This document shows positions 18,518 through 28,017 of a stretch of DNA of 64,000 nucleotides, piece by piece. Position 1 is the first letter of the stretch, and each line of letters starts with the position of its first letter. The stretch covers positions 186,001-250,000 of the forward strand of contig NZ_JADLQQ010000004.1 in assembly GCF_015477765.1 (NCBI RefSeq), given 5' to 3'. A program made the position numbers and the translations under genes. This stretch comes from Nocardia transvalensis. GTDB taxonomy: Bacteria > Actinomycetota > Actinomycetes > Mycobacteriales > Mycobacteriaceae. A model generated the notes under the pieces. It was given only the letters and a program-made list of their open reading frames with translations, ran no database searches and had not been told where the DNA came from.

Positions 18518-18770
18518 GGCCGACGAGCGGCATGGCGGCGTGTGGGCTGACAAGCGGCATGGCGGCGCGTGGGCCGACAAGCGGTGTGGCGGGGCGTGGG
18601 CCGACGAACGGCATGGCGGTGCGTGGGGCCAACGAGCGGTGTGGCGGTGCGTGGGCCGACAAGCGGTGTGGCGGTGTGTGGGGACGATGAGCGGTGTGGT
18701 GGTGCGTGGGACGACGGACGGCGTGGTGGTCGACGAGCGGTTCGGCGGGGGGTTGGCCGACGAGCGGTCC
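18518..18770. repeat. 27-bp degenerate tandem repeat array
   Basis: The 474-nt gap between the SIP gene and the M23 peptidase gene holds eight to nine head-to-tail copies of a unit like GGCCGACAAGCGGTGTGGCG followed by GTGCGTG. Copies start at 18518, 18545, 18572, 18599, 18626, 18654, 18681 and 18709, so spacing is 27 nt with two copies of 28; the last ones decay. In one plus-strand frame the first units read as 9-residue repeats (ADKRHGGAW, ADKRCGGAW, ADERHGGAW), but the 28-nt units break the frame, so coding is unlikely. Units abut without spacers, unlike CRISPR. Rest of the gap shows nothing. Confidence 0.85.
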
Positions 18771-18835
18771 GGGAGCGTGCTGGACGAGGACGCGTTGATA
18801 TTGGACGCTGGCTCGGTCTGTTCGGCGGTGGTTGA

Positions 18836-19333
18836 TCATGTCGGGGCAATGGGTTTGAGGCGCAGGGGGGTTGTGCGCAGCAGGCCGAGGGGGTCCAGGT
18901 AGTCGTGGCCGCGGCGGGCTCCCCAGTGCAGGCAAGGGGTGGGGCAGGCCTCGTGGCCGGGTTCGAGGGTGCCTACCGCTTCGCCGCGGAATACTCGGTG
19001 GCCGGGCGGGACGGTGGCTCGGACCGGTTCGTAGGTGGTGCGGAGGCCGCCAGGATGGTCGATGGACACCACGGGTTTGCCGGCGACCTCGCCGGCGAAT
19101 GCCGTGATGCCGTCGGCTGCGGCGAGTACCGGCTGGCCCGTCGTGCCGGCGAGGTCGACGCCGCGGTGGCCGGGTAGCCAATCGTGCTCGGGTTTGTCGA
19201 AGGGGCGCAGCACCGCTGGGCGCGGGTGCAGCGGCCAATCGAATCGAAGGGCAGGTGCCGCCCCGGACTCGGGGGCGGGCAGGAATACCGGCAGCAGGAG
19301 CCAGGTCAGCACGACAGCGGTCAACCAGCGCAT
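18836..19333 (-). CDS. Secreted M23 family metallopeptidase
   Basis: LytM-type peptidoglycan endopeptidase. The N-terminus is a signal peptide (MRWLTAVVLTWLLLPVFLPAPESGAAP). The M23 core shows zinc ligands His and Asp in GHRGVDLAGTTGQPVLAA and the terminal HW in CLHWGARRGHDYLDPL; the first His of the usual HxH is a Cys here, a variation I have seen described for actinobacterial members but cannot test. ATG 19333 (or GTG 19342) is chosen, since earlier codons add an unlike Arg-rich stretch. The position, divergent from rpsB, matches Rv2891 in M. tuberculosis. Confidence 0.87.
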   Translation of the reverse strand: MRWLTAVVLTWLLLPVFLPAPESGAAPALRFDWPLHPRPAVLRPFDKPEHDWLPGHRGVDLAGTTGQPVLAAADGITAFAGEVAGKPVVSIDHPGGLRTTYEPVRATVPPGHRVFRGEAVGTLEPGHEACPTPCLHWGARRGHDYLDPLGLLRTTPLRLKPIAPT

Positions 19334-19547
19334 ATCGGCCACTCTGCTCGTGACCCGGCCGTGTGGAAAGATCGGTTTCGGCGAGTGTGGATAACCATCC
19401 GATTGTGAACAGAGCGCGTTCCCGCGCGGTCGCGTGGCGCGCGGAGAGGATGCCGATGGCCTTGCCGGACCGACGCACCGCTCAGTCCATCGCCGCCGCG
19501 CCGCTGCGAAAATCGCGTCGACCCACGATGATCCGGGCATCGGTCGC

Positions 19548-19922
19548 ATGACGGAGACCCCGCCCGACACCACGGAGACCTCGCCCGATCCGCGCGAGTC
19601 CGAGGTCGACTACCGCTTCACCCTCGCCAACGAACGCACCTTCCTCGCCTGGATCCGCACCGCGCTCGGTCTGCTCGCCGCCGGTGTCGCGGTCCACGAA
19701 CTGGTCCGCCCGTTCCGCCGCCACGACCTGCGCGCCGCCCTCGCCATGAGCTGTATCGTGCTGGCCGCGATCGTCGCCCTCGGCGCCTACGGCCGCTGGC
19801 GCCGCGTCGCCGCCGCCATGCGCCGCGGAAAACCCCTCCCGCACACGGTGCTGGTCCCCATCCTCGCTGTGGGCATCGCCCTCATCGCACTCCTCGCCAG
19901 CTTCGGCCTGCTCGTCTCATGA
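19548..19922 (+). CDS. DUF202 membrane protein (YidH-like)
   Basis: A 124-residue membrane protein with an acidic N-terminus and three membrane segments. The DUF202 signature is YRFTLANERTFLAWIRTALGLLAAGVAV; later helices are AALAMSCIVLAAIVALGAYG and VLVPILAVGIALIALLASFGLLV. YidH-type proteins often occur as pairs of one longer and one shorter member, as here. Function unknown. ATG 19548 is chosen over the upstream extension. Its stop overlaps the ATG of the next short ORF (ATGA). Confidence 0.88.
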   Translation: MTETPPDTTETSPDPRESEVDYRFTLANERTFLAWIRTALGLLAAGVAVHELVRPFRRHDLRAALAMSCIVLAAIVALGAYGRWRRVAAAMRRGKPLPHTVLVPILAVGIALIALLASFGLLVS

Positions 19923-20086
19923 CCACTTTCGAGCGCGGGACGCAAGCCGACAGCACCGCCGCCGCAGCGTCTCGACATCATGCCGCCGCGCCCTGCCGTG
20001 CGGCGCGCTCCCACGCCGTGACGACTCCGGGCCCCGTGCCGGGAGCGGTTCTCATCGCCATCAGCGCAGAACTTCTCGGCTCATGA
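19919..20086 (+). CDS. 55-residue ORF between DUF202 genes, possible relic
   Basis: An open frame that starts in an ATGA overlap with the upstream DUF202 gene and ends in an ATGA overlap with the downstream one. Its first codons (MTTFERGTQADSTA) copy the start of the downstream gene (MTTSERGLQAERTA), at DNA level including the CTCATGACCAC junction, and its last residues (GAVLIAISAELLGS) faintly recall the end of the upstream gene. The middle is Ala/Arg/His-rich with no recognisable domain. Best read as the remains of a tandem duplication kept in frame for coupled translation; a real small protein is possible. Confidence 0.4.
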   Translation: MTTFERGTQADSTAAAASRHHAAAPCRAARSHAVTTPGPVPGAVLIAISAELLGS

Positions 20087-20394
20087 CCACCTCCGAACGT
20101 GGCCTGCAGGCCGAACGCACTGCCCTGGCCTGGTGGCGCACCGCCATCGGTGCGATGGCCAACGCCCTGCTGTTTCTGCACGTCGCCCTGGTCAGCGATC
20201 GGCCATCGGCCATCGCCCTCCCGTTCGCGGCCGTCGCAGCTTTGATCGTGGTAGCCGTAATCGCGCTGCGCCGCAGCAGGTTTCTACACAGCCACCACCG
20301 AAGCCAGTGGCACGAGGCGCGTTTCGCCGTCGCCGTGGTCACCGTCGCCATCGTGGCCGTCGCCTGCACGGCGATCGTGCTCGGCTTCGAATAG
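20083..20394 (+). CDS. DUF202 membrane protein, short paralogue
   Basis: A 103-residue, three-helix membrane protein with the DUF202 signature LQAERTALAWWRTAIGAMANALLFLHVAL, then AIALPFAAVAALIVVAVIAL and AVVTVAIVAVACTAIVLGFE. Second member of the pair with the gene at 19548. The start codon overlaps the preceding stop (TCATGA), indicating translational coupling across the three frames. Function unknown. Confidence 0.88.
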   Translation: MTTSERGLQAERTALAWWRTAIGAMANALLFLHVALVSDRPSAIALPFAAVAALIVVAVIALRRSRFLHSHHRSQWHEARFAVAVVTVAIVAVACTAIVLGFE

Positions 20395-20451
20395 GTTTCG
20401 GCCGAGTAGCGGTGCCCCGCCACCCGCCACGGACGCGGACAGACCACCACG

Positions 20452-21903
20452 TCAGGAACGTGCCCGGATCACCACGTCCACGGCTAGTGCGCCGGAATCG
20501 GCCTCGATGGTGACGACGCGGCTGTCGGGGGCCGACGTGGCGCGCCCACCCTGGACATCGACGGTGTAGCCGTTCGGGTAGTGCAGATCCGAGGTAGTGA
20601 TTTCGGTTGGCACACCGAGATTTTCGGGCCGGTAGCGATAACGCATTTCGCCGGTCCGGGCGTCGAAGGACAGTGACAGCGGAGTGCCCGCGGTCGCCCG
20701 GGGGTAGGTGCGCACCAGCTGCCGACCCAGATCGCCGGTGAAGGGATCCGGGCGGTCTCCCGGCCCCTCGATGCTGTTGTAATGCCACCACATCCAGCCG
20801 ACGAGGCGCTGATCGGCGCGGTCGAGGGTGCGGGCCGCGGTGTCGGCGCGGGTGTCGCCGCCGAATTCGGTGACCAGCGCTGGTATTCGGGTGCGTGCCT
20901 CGAAGGTCTCGTAGTTGGACCAGGTGCGGTCGTGCTGAACACCGCACAGGCCCACCAACTCTCGCGGCAGGCCCAGATAGATCGCCGCCTCGTTGAACAC
21001 GCAGTAGTCGTGGAAGGAGAACCCGATCGCCGGATCGGTAATCGCCGGTGTCAGTGGTGGTTCCGCGATATGGGTGGGAATCGTCTGATTCCACATCACG
21101 TGCGGTTCCCACAGCACGGGCGCCGTCGGGTCACCCTCGCGGATGCGCCGGGTCAGCCGTTCGTGCACCTGCTGGTACTGCGCGTCGAACTTCGGGCAGC
21201 CCGCCGGTATGCAGCTCGGATAGGCCAGACCCGGCCACGGCTCGTTCATCACCTCGTAGCCGAGCACCGCCGGATTGCCGCGCAGCCGTGCCGCCAGCGC
21301 GGCGAGAGCGTCCCCGAGCCGGTCGACCACACCGCCGCCGTTGTTCCAGAAGTTGGTCCACGCCAGATTCAGCGACAGCATCAGCGCGTTGTTCAACGGC
21401 CAACCCGGATTCGGTTCGCCCGGAAAGGGTTTCGGGTCGACCGCCCACGCCGGAAAGCCGTTCCCGCCGAAGACGGCACTCAGCGAATCCTGGTGATGAT
21501 CCAGCAGCACATGGATACCGGCCCGCCCGAGCACGTCCACGGTCTGTGCCACGCGCTCGATGTAGTCGCGGTCGATGCGTCCCCGCTCGGGCATCAGCCC
21601 GTCGAATTCCACACCGAGCCGGACCGCGGTGAACCCGTGCCGGGCCAGCAGGTCGGCATCGCGGGCGGTGATGGTGAGGCCGTCGCCCGGAGTGACGTAG
21701 GGCGGGTCCTTGTCCACGTTGTTCACCCCGTGCAGGAGGACCACCCGCCCCTGCTCGTCGACGAACCACGAGCCCTGGACGGTCAGGCGAGAGATCGGTG
21801 CGGGGTCGGCGGCGGCTGGTTCGGTCACGGTCGTTGCGACGGCGAGTGCGACGGTCGCGGCCACGACGGCGGCCCAGCGAGCGCCCGGAGTCAGTGAACG
21901 CAT
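20452..21903 (-). CDS. Secreted GH5 glycosidase, endoglycoceramidase-like
   Basis: Glycoside hydrolase family 5 enzyme with a signal peptide ([24 protein letters not shown]). The (beta/alpha)8 barrel shows [60 protein letters not shown], the acid/base Glu in [10 protein letters not shown] and the nucleophile Glu in [11 protein letters not shown]. This pattern and the C-terminal beta domain ([22 protein letters not shown]) match endoglycoceramidase-type members, which cut glycosphingolipids; a simpler glucoside substrate is possible. Full length at 483 residues. Divergent from rpsB. Confidence 0.87.
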   Translation of the reverse strand: MRSLTPGARWAAVVAATVALAVATTVTEPAAADPAPISRLTVQGSWFVDEQGRVVLLHGVNNVDKDPPYVTPGDGLTITARDADLLARHGFTAVRLGVEFDGLMPERGRIDRDYIERVAQTVDVLGRAGIHVLLDHHQDSLSAVFGGNGFPAWAVDPKPFPGEPNPGWPLNNALMLSLNLAWTNFWNNGGGVVDRLGDALAALAARLRGNPAVLGYEVMNEPWPGLAYPSCIPAGCPKFDAQYQQVHERLTRRIREGDPTAPVLWEPHVMWNQTIPTHIAEPPLTPAITDPAIGFSFHDYCVFNEAAIYLGLPRELVGLCGVQHDRTWSNYETFEARTRIPALVTEFGGDTRADTAARTLDRADQRLVGWMWWHYNSIEGPGDRPDPFTGDLGRQLVRTYPRATAGTPLSLSFDARTGEMRYRYRPENLGVPTEITTSDLHYPNGYTVDVQGGRATSAPDSRVVTIEADSGALAVDVVIRARS

Positions 21904-22199
21904 GTGTCAACGGTGGGGCATGCGGGACGCGGTCGGGGGCACATTCTGGACGATTGACCAATACCGTGGGTGGAAATAGGGGGTTCCGGCCGACCCCGTT
22001 TAGGTTCCCGCGCCACCTGGTCGTAAACTGTGCTTGCGGTCCGCTCATCACCGGATCGACTTCGCGCGCCCGTCACTGTGGGTCGTCGGCTGGTCCCGAA
22101 CATTCGTGCATATGCCGAATCGGGTCCGGCGGCCGCGGGCGCCAGGGCAGAGGTCGCCGATCTCTGCGTCAACCAGCAACGAAAGGTTGTTACGGAGCC

Positions 22200-23030
22200 A
22201 TGGCTGTCGTAACCATGAAGCAGCTGCTCGACAGCGGCGCGCACTTCGGGCACCAGACCCGCCGGTGGAACCCGAAGATGAAGCGGTTCATCTTCACCGA
22301 CCGCAACGGCATCTACATCATCGACCTGCAGCAGACGCTGACCTACATCGACAAGGCCTACGAGTTCGTCAAGGAGACCGTGGCCCACGGTGGGACCGTG
22401 CTGTTCGTCGGCACCAAGAAGCAGGCGCAGGAGGCCATCGCGGCCGAGGCGACCCGCGTCGGTATGCCGTATGTGAACCAGCGCTGGCTGGGCGGCATGC
22501 TCACCAACTTCTCGACCGTCCACAAGCGGCTGCAGCGCCTGAAGGAGCTGGAGTCGATGGAGCAGACCGGCGGTTTCGAGGGTCGCACCAAGAAGGAAAT
22601 CCTCATGCTCACGCGTGAGAAGAACAAGCTGGAGCGCACCCTCGGCGGTATCCGCGATATGGCCAAGGTGCCCTCGGCCATCTGGGTGGTCGACACCAAC
22701 AAGGAGCACATCGCCGTCGGCGAGGCCCGCAAGCTGAACATCCCGGTCGTCGCGATCCTCGACACCAACTGCGACCCGGACCTGGTCGACTACCCGATCC
22801 CGGGCAACGACGACGCCATCCGCTCGGCCGCGCTGCTGACCAAGGTCGTCGCCTCCGCGGTCGCCGAGGGTGTGCAGGCTCGTGCCGCGCGTGCCGCCGG
22901 CGATGCCAAGCCGGAGGCCGGCGCCGGTGAGCCGCTCGCAGAATGGGAGCAGGAGCTGTTGGCCCAGGCCAACCCGAACGCCGAGGCGGCCCCCGAGACC
23001 GCCGAGGCGCCGGCTGCGGCCGAGAGCTGA
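22200..23030 (+). CDS. rpsB: 30S ribosomal protein S2
   Basis: S2 is a structural protein of the small subunit. The 276-residue product begins [27 protein letters not shown] and includes [26 protein letters not shown] and [26 protein letters not shown]-terminal Ala/Glu/Pro-rich tail of about 50 residues is usual in actinobacteria. The frame is open to 21798, but ATG 22200 follows TTACGGAGCC and matches the family. The 296-nt leader shared with the divergent GH5 gene should carry the promoter; no clear -35/-10 pair was identified. Confidence 0.97.
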   Translation: MAVVTMKQLLDSGAHFGHQTRRWNPKMKRFIFTDRNGIYIIDLQQTLTYIDKAYEFVKETVAHGGTVLFVGTKKQAQEAIAAEATRVGMPYVNQRWLGGMLTNFSTVHKRLQRLKELESMEQTGGFEGRTKKEILMLTREKNKLERTLGGIRDMAKVPSAIWVVDTNKEHIAVGEARKLNIPVVAILDTNCDPDLVDYPIPGNDDAIRSAALLTKVVASAVAEGVQARAARAAGDAKPEAGAGEPLAEWEQELLAQANPNAEAAPETAEAPAAAES

Positions 23031-23051
23031 GTTAGCAGCTCCCCTTTGTTC

Positions 23052-23091
23052 ACCGTGCCGGCCCTTCCTGTTCGGAAGCGGTCGGCATGGT
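23052..23091 (+). promoter_or_regulatory. Long hairpin between rpsB and tsf
   Basis: ACCGTGCCGGCC pairs with GGTCGGCATGGT over 12 bp (two G-U pairs in RNA) and encloses a second stem, CTTCC/GGAAG, with a TGTTC loop. No T-run follows. Placed 21 nt after rpsB and 45 nt before tsf, it may attenuate tsf expression or mark an RNA processing site. Confidence 0.55.
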
Positions 23092-23136
23092 GGTGCTAAG
23101 AGACCCTAGAGACCAACATCGAGGAGGCTCGCCAGG

Positions 23137-23961
23137 ATGGCGAACTACACCGCCGCGGACGTGAAGCGGCTTCGCGAGCTCACCGGCTCCGGCATGATGG
23201 ACTGCAAGAAGGCGCTGGAGGAGACCGACGGCGACTTCGACAAGGCCGTCGAGGTCCTGCGCATCAAGGGCGCCAAGGACGTCGGCAAGCGCGCCGAGCG
23301 TGCCACCGCCGAGGGCCTGGTCGCCGCGTCGGACGGCGTCATGTTCGAGATCAACTCCGAGACCGACTTCGTCGCCAAGAACGACGAGTTCCAGAACCTG
23401 GCCGGCGATATCGCCGAGGCCGCCGCCAAGGTCCGCCCGGCCGACCTGGACGCGCTCAAGGCGTTGGACGTCAACGGCAAGACCGCCGATCAGGCCGTGC
23501 AGGAGCTGGCCGCCAAGATCGGTGAGAAGCTGGAGCTGCGCCGGGTCGTGTCGTTCACCGGCCCGGTCGCGACCTACCTGCACAAGCGGTCCTCGGACCT
23601 GCCGCCGGCCGTCGGCGTGCTGGTCGAGTACCAGGGCGAGGGCGACGAGGCCGCCGAGGCCGCCCGCAGCGCCGCCATGCAGATCGCCGCGCTGAAGGCC
23701 CGCTACGTCACCCGCGACGAGGTTCCGGCCGACGTCGTCGAAAAGGAGCGCGGCATCGCCGAGGCGACCGCCCGCGAGGAGGGCAAGCCGGAGGCCGCGC
23801 TGCCCAAGATCGTCGAGGGCCGCATCAACGGCTTCTACAAGGACGTCGTCCTGCTGGAGCAGCCGTCGGTCACCGACAGCAAGAAGACCGTCAAGCAGCT
23901 GCTGGACGAGGCCGGTGTCACCGTGACCCGCTTCGCCCGCTTCGAGGTCGGCCAGCCCTGA
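23137..23961 (+). CDS. tsf: Elongation factor Ts
   Basis: Guanine-nucleotide exchange factor for EF-Tu. The N-terminal UBA-like domain ([34 protein letters not shown]) and the [11 protein letters not shown] motif that contacts EF-Tu are present, with the C-terminal [15 protein letters not shown]. Length of 274 residues is normal. ATG 23137 follows GAGGAGGCTCGCC. Second gene of the rpsB-tsf unit, closed by a strong terminator. Confidence 0.97.
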   Translation: MANYTAADVKRLRELTGSGMMDCKKALEETDGDFDKAVEVLRIKGAKDVGKRAERATAEGLVAASDGVMFEINSETDFVAKNDEFQNLAGDIAEAAAKVRPADLDALKALDVNGKTADQAVQELAAKIGEKLELRRVVSFTGPVATYLHKRSSDLPPAVGVLVEYQGEGDEAAEAARSAAMQIAALKARYVTRDEVPADVVEKERGIAEATAREEGKPEAALPKIVEGRINGFYKDVVLLEQPSVTDSKKTVKQLLDEAGVTVTRFARFEVGQP

Positions 23962-23971
23962 TTCGGCTGTC

Positions 23972-24009
23972 AAGACCCCTCGCGTAAAGGATTGCGCGAG
24001 GGGTCTTTT
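23972..24009 (+). terminator. Rho-independent terminator of rpsB-tsf
   Basis: AAGACCCCTCGCG and its perfect reverse complement form a 13-bp stem around a 10-nt loop and run into TTTT. It begins 11 nt after the tsf stop codon. Confidence 0.92.
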
Positions 24010-24205
24010 CATGTCGGACGCCGCCGCCCATCTGCGGGAACGGACCCCGCGGGATCGATGTATCGCTCGATTCCGGGGTCGGGTAACGTTTCGGGCCGGT
24101 CGTAGGGCAGGATAGACAGAGCTTCGTCACCGTCTCGTGTCCACCCCGACACCAGATGGTCTTTTCGCGTGTGTGTACCCGTCTGCCGAAGAGGTAAGGA
24201 GACCG

Positions 24206-24934
24206 ATGTCGGACCCGGAACCGGCCCGTAAGGGCTATCGCCGAGTACTCCTCAAGCTGGGTGGGGAGATGTTCGGCGGCGGCAAGGTCGGACTCGACCC
24301 GGACGTGGTGCAGACGGTCGCCGAGCAGATCGCCGAGGTCGTCTCGACCGGCGTGCAGGTGGCGGTCGTCATCGGCGGCGGAAACTTCTTCCGCGGCGCC
24401 GAACTCGAAGAACGCGGCCTCGAGCGGGCCCGCTCGGACTATATGGGCATGCTCGGCACCGTCATGAACAGCCTTGCGCTGCAGGACTTCCTGCAGAAGC
24501 AGGGCGTCGACACCCGGGTGCAGACGGCGATCACGATGGGCCAGGTGGCCGAGCCGTATATCCCGTTGCGCGCCAAGCGGCATCTGGAGAAGGGCCGCGT
24601 GGTGATCTTCGGCGCCGGTATGGGCATGCCCTACTTCTCCACCGACACCACCGCCGCCCAGCGCGCCCTCGAGATCGGCGCCGAGGTGGTGCTGATGGCC
24701 AAGGCGGTCGACGGGGTCTTCACCGCCGACCCGCGGGAGGATCCGACCGCCGAAATGTTCTCCGAGATCACCCACAAGGAGATGCTCGAGCGCGGTCTCA
24801 AGGTCGCCGACTCCACCGCGTTCAGCCTCTGTATGGACAACCAGATGCCGATTCTGGTGTTCAATCTTTTGACGAAAGGCAATATCGCCCGTGCGGTGGC
24901 CGGTGAGAAGATCGGCACGCTGGTTCGATCCTGA
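24206..24934 (+). CDS. pyrH: UMP kinase
   Basis: Amino-acid-kinase-fold enzyme that phosphorylates UMP to UDP in pyrimidine synthesis. Motifs: [65 protein letters not shown] and [18 protein letters not shown] 24206 follows GTAAGGAGACCG and gives 242 residues; the frame is open to 24137 but that extension is unlike the family. The 244 nt after tsf hold the terminator and, near 24060-24180, the presumed pyrH promoter. Confidence 0.96.
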   Translation: MSDPEPARKGYRRVLLKLGGEMFGGGKVGLDPDVVQTVAEQIAEVVSTGVQVAVVIGGGNFFRGAELEERGLERARSDYMGMLGTVMNSLALQDFLQKQGVDTRVQTAITMGQVAEPYIPLRAKRHLEKGRVVIFGAGMGMPYFSTDTTAAQRALEIGAEVVLMAKAVDGVFTADPREDPTAEMFSEITHKEMLERGLKVADSTAFSLCMDNQMPILVFNLLTKGNIARAVAGEKIGTLVRS

Positions 24935-24970
24935 ACGGATCGACACGATGACGCTGTGGAGGAAACGGTC

Positions 24971-25528
24971 GTGATTGAAGAAGCGCTCTTCGACGCCGAG
25001 GAGAAGATGGAAAAGGCCGTCTCGGTGGCGAAGGACGACCTGGGATCCATTCGGACCGGTCGCGCTAATCCGAGCATGTTCAACAGGGTCGTCGTCGACT
25101 ACTACGGTGCGCCGACGCCGATCACCCAGATGTCGAGCATCACGGCTCCCGAGCCGCGCATGCTCGTCATCAAACCGTACGAACAGGCTCAGCTGCAGGC
25201 GATCGAGACCGCGATCCGCAACTCGGATCTGGGCGTCAACCCCACCAACGACGGCAACATCATCCGCGTGGTGATCCCGCAGCTGACCGAGGAGCGCCGC
25301 CGCGAACTGGTCAAGCAGGCCAAGAGCAAGGGTGAGGACGCCAAGATCGCCATCCGCAACGTGCGGCGTAAGGCGATGGACGAGCTGGGCCGGATCCAGA
25401 AGGACGGCGAGGCCGGCGAGGACGAGGTCGGTCGCGCCGAGAAGGAACTGGACAAGACCACCCACAAGTACGTCGGCCAGGTCGACGAACTGGTCAAGCA
25501 CAAGGAATCGGAACTGCTCGAGGTCTGA
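24971..25528 (+). CDS. frr: Ribosome-recycling factor
   Basis: RRF separates ribosomal subunits after termination with EF-G. The 185-residue protein shows [49 protein letters not shown] and [33 protein letters not shown] 24971 gives the family length and start; GTG 24956 would add five residues. Follows pyrH by 36 nt, the normal order pyrH-frr-cdsA. Confidence 0.96.
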   Translation: MIEEALFDAEEKMEKAVSVAKDDLGSIRTGRANPSMFNRVVVDYYGAPTPITQMSSITAPEPRMLVIKPYEQAQLQAIETAIRNSDLGVNPTNDGNIIRVVIPQLTEERRRELVKQAKSKGEDAKIAIRNVRRKAMDELGRIQKDGEAGEDEVGRAEKELDKTTHKYVGQVDELVKHKESELLEV

Positions 25529-25594
25529 CGGCCGGTCGGTCGGTGGGCCGGACCGACGGGCGCTGACTGCCGCGGGGGACGAAATGGACGACAA

Positions 25595-26530
25595 GTGAGC
25601 GACGGGACAATCGTGGCCGAACAAGCCGCGGCCGGTGATGCGGTGCCGGCTGGTGATGCGACGGGTGCCGCATCGGCTCCGCAGGCGCCCTCGGCGCTGC
25701 CGAGCGGGAAGTCATCGCGCGCCGGGCGCAACCTACCGGCCGCGCTGGCGGTCGGTTTCGCGCTGGGACTGTCGCTCATCGCGATCCTGTTGTTCGTGCC
25801 GAAGGTCCTCATCGGCGTCATCGCGGTGGCCATCGCCGTCGCCACGTGGGAGGTCGCCAAGCGGCTGCGCGAGGCCGATGTGCTGGTGCCGCGGATCCCG
25901 CTGATCGCGGGCGGGCAGGCCATCATCTGGCTGGCCTGGCCGTACGGGTCGCCGGGGGTCGTGGGAGCGTTCGCGACGACCGTGCTGGTGTGCATGGGGT
26001 GGCGGCTGTTCGACCACGGCCTTGCGGCGACCCCGCGAAACTTCCTGCGCGACACGGCGATCACGGTATTCGTGCTGGCCTGGATTCCGCTGCTGGCCTC
26101 GTTCGCGACGCTGCTGCTGCTCGAACCGGACGGCAACCTGCGGGTGTTGACGTTCATGATTCTAGTGGTGTGCTCGGACGTCGGCGGTTATGTGGCGGGG
26201 GTGCTGTTCGGTAAGCATCCGATGGTTCCGGCGATCAGCCCGAAGAAGTCGTGGGAGGGTTTCGCCGGGTCGCTGGTGTTCTGCGTGATCGGCGGCCTGC
26301 TCACGGTGACGCTGCTGCTGCAGGCGAATTCGATGATCGGCGTGCTGGTCGGTGTCGCGGTGGTGCTGGTGGCGACCGGCGGCGATCTGATCGAATCTCA
26401 GGTCAAACGCGAGCTCGGCATCAAGGATATGGGCACGCTGCTGCCCGGGCACGGCGGCATCATGGACCGCCTGGATTCGATGCTGCCCTCGGCGCTGGTG
26501 TCGTGGCTGGTGTTCACCGCGCTGCTGTGA
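25595..26530 (+). CDS. cdsA: Phosphatidate cytidylyltransferase
   Basis: Integral membrane enzyme that makes CDP-diacylglycerol from phosphatidate and CTP, the branch point for phospholipids. A disordered N-terminus of about 45 residues precedes roughly eight membrane helices. The CDS signature near the C-terminus is present: SPKKSWEGFAGS, then GDLIESQVKRELGIKDMGTLLPGHGGIMDRLDS. GTG 25595 is used as start; there is no ATG nearby. Follows frr by 66 nt. Confidence 0.94.
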   Translation: MSDGTIVAEQAAAGDAVPAGDATGAASAPQAPSALPSGKSSRAGRNLPAALAVGFALGLSLIAILLFVPKVLIGVIAVAIAVATWEVAKRLREADVLVPRIPLIAGGQAIIWLAWPYGSPGVVGAFATTVLVCMGWRLFDHGLAATPRNFLRDTAITVFVLAWIPLLASFATLLLLEPDGNLRVLTFMILVVCSDVGGYVAGVLFGKHPMVPAISPKKSWEGFAGSLVFCVIGGLLTVTLLLQANSMIGVLVGVAVVLVATGGDLIESQVKRELGIKDMGTLLPGHGGIMDRLDSMLPSALVSWLVFTALL

Positions 26531-26534
26531 ACCC

Positions 26535-26933
26535 CTAGCGTTTGGCGGCGCGGCGCAACTGAAGCATGCGGTAGCCGCCGACCAGGGCCATCACCAGGGC
26601 ACCGGCGATCACCGACAGCAGGATGGTGACGCCCAGCGGCAGGTGGAAGCTCCAGAAGAACAGGGTCAGCTGCACCTGATCCAGGTTCTGCAGGATGAAG
26701 ATCAACAGGATGATGCCGAGGATCGCGGCGGCGACCAGGGCCGTCCAGGCGGAGCCCGTGCGGGTGCGCAGTGAGCGGGCAGGGCTGGTCCGTGCCGGGG
26801 GCGGCGCTGTTTTCGGCGGGGTGGTCGGCTGTGCCGGGGGAGTCCGCGGGGCAGGGGAGGTCGGCGGGTTGGGGGTGGTTCCGGCGCGCGGCACCGGGTC
26901 CGGGCCGGGGTTCGGGACTGCGTCGCTGGTCAT
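26535..26933 (-). CDS. LapA-domain membrane protein
   Basis: A 132-residue protein with a Pro-rich cytoplasmic N-terminus of about 60 residues, two membrane helices (SAWTALVAAAILGIILLIFILQN and LGVTILLSVIAGALVMALVGGY) and a basic end. The intervening QNLDQVQLTLFFWSFHLPLG is the DUF1049/LapA signature. In proteobacteria LapA helps lipopolysaccharide assembly; the role in actinomycetes is unknown. Convergent with cdsA, with 4 nt between the stop codons. Confidence 0.85.
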   Translation of the reverse strand: MTSDAVPNPGPDPVPRAGTTPNPPTSPAPRTPPAQPTTPPKTAPPPARTSPARSLRTRTGSAWTALVAAAILGIILLIFILQNLDQVQLTLFFWSFHLPLGVTILLSVIAGALVMALVGGYRMLQLRRAAKR

Positions 26934-26970
26934 AACCCGATCATTCCCGATAGCTATGGGCAGTACACGT

Positions 26971-27981
26971 CTATTGCCCGATCTGTCGGTGGCATGTCGT
27001 CTCAGGCCGCCCAGCGGTCAGCAGATCGCGGGCTCGGCTGGTGATGGCGTCGAGCAGGTCCGCCGCCGGTGTGACGTCGTGGATTCGGCCGATGGCCTCG
27101 CCGACGATGATATTGAGGTTGTCCAGGTCGTGGCCGGTGCGGGCGTGCCGGTAGGTGGCCTGGGCGTCGGGCAGGGCGTGCAGGAGCTCGGACTCGCGGC
27201 CGTGCCAGCGGTCGATGAAGCCGTTGCGCAGCAGGCGTCCGGTGTACCGGGCGGGCCAAGGGCTTTCGCGGACGAGGTCGTAGACGCTGGTGCGAATCGT
27301 GTCGTCGCCGGTGGCCTCGATCGCGTGCCGCTGCACCGTGTCCGGCACCAGGGCTTCGGCGCTGGCCCAGAAGCGGGTGCCGATCAAGGCGCCGTCCGCG
27401 CCGAGTACGAGTGCGGCGGCCAGGCTTCGTCCGTCCGCAATGCCGCCCGCCGCGAGGACGAGGGTCTCCGGCGCTGTGTCGGTGACCAGGTCGGCGATCT
27501 CGGGGACGAGGGTGAAGGTGGAACGTGCGGCCGTGCCGTGGCCACCGGCCTCCCCACCCTGTGCGACGAGGATGTCGGCACCTGCGGACAAGGCGCGGCG
27601 GGCGTCGTCGACGCTGTGAATCTGGCAGATGACCTGTGCGCCCGCGGCGTGGATGCGGTCGACGAACGGAGCGGGGTCGCCGAAGGACAGCATGATCGCC
27701 GGTGGGTTGTGGTCGAGCGCGATGTCGAGCAGGTGGGGCCGGCGAGCGAGGCTCCAGGTGATGAATCCGCATCCCACCCGGGCATTTCCGGCGTTGGCGA
27801 ATTCGCGGATCAGCCAGTCGCGGTCCCCGTATCCGCCGCCGATGAGGCCCAGGCCGCCGGCGCGGGTGACGGCGGCGGCGAGGTGGCCGCCGGAGACGAC
27901 GTCCATCGGGGCGAGCACCACGGGGGAGGTGAGGCCGAATGCCGTGGTCAGGCGGGTGGGTAGGGGGGTGTTCACGGACAT
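26971..27981 (-). CDS. Nitronate monooxygenase-type FMN enzyme
   Basis: TIM-barrel flavoprotein of the nitronate monooxygenase (2-nitropropane dioxygenase) family, oxidising alkyl nitronates or related toxic nitro compounds. Motifs: VVLAPMDVVSGGHLAAAVTRAGGLGLIGG, the FMN-phosphate region AQGGEAGGHGT, LAAGGIADGRSLAAALVLGADGALIGTRFWAS. Length 336 residues. ATG 27981 has a strong ribosome site (GGAAGGAGCACG). It follows the tautomerase gene on the same strand by 36 nt, so the two probably form an operon for small-molecule catabolism. Confidence 0.88.
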   Translation of the reverse strand: MSVNTPLPTRLTTAFGLTSPVVLAPMDVVSGGHLAAAVTRAGGLGLIGGGYGDRDWLIREFANAGNARVGCGFITWSLARRPHLLDIALDHNPPAIMLSFGDPAPFVDRIHAAGAQVICQIHSVDDARRALSAGADILVAQGGEAGGHGTAARSTFTLVPEIADLVTDTAPETLVLAAGGIADGRSLAAALVLGADGALIGTRFWASAEALVPDTVQRHAIEATGDDTIRTSVYDLVRESPWPARYTGRLLRNGFIDRWHGRESELLHALPDAQATYRHARTGHDLDNLNIIVGEAIGRIHDVTPAADLLDAITSRARDLLTAGRPETTCHRQIGQ

Positions 27982-28017
27982 GGTCGTGCTCCTTCCGAGG
28001 TTTCGGGTAGGGCGTGG

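Noticed and set aside
18518..18770. CRISPR array
   Set aside because: Repeats are contiguous with no unique spacers, are degenerate, and no cas gene is near.
18387..18902. Plus-strand ORF through the tandem repeats
   Set aside because: The 9-residue periodicity is lost after four units because of 28-nt copies, there is no ribosome site, and the frame runs into the antisense of the M23 gene.
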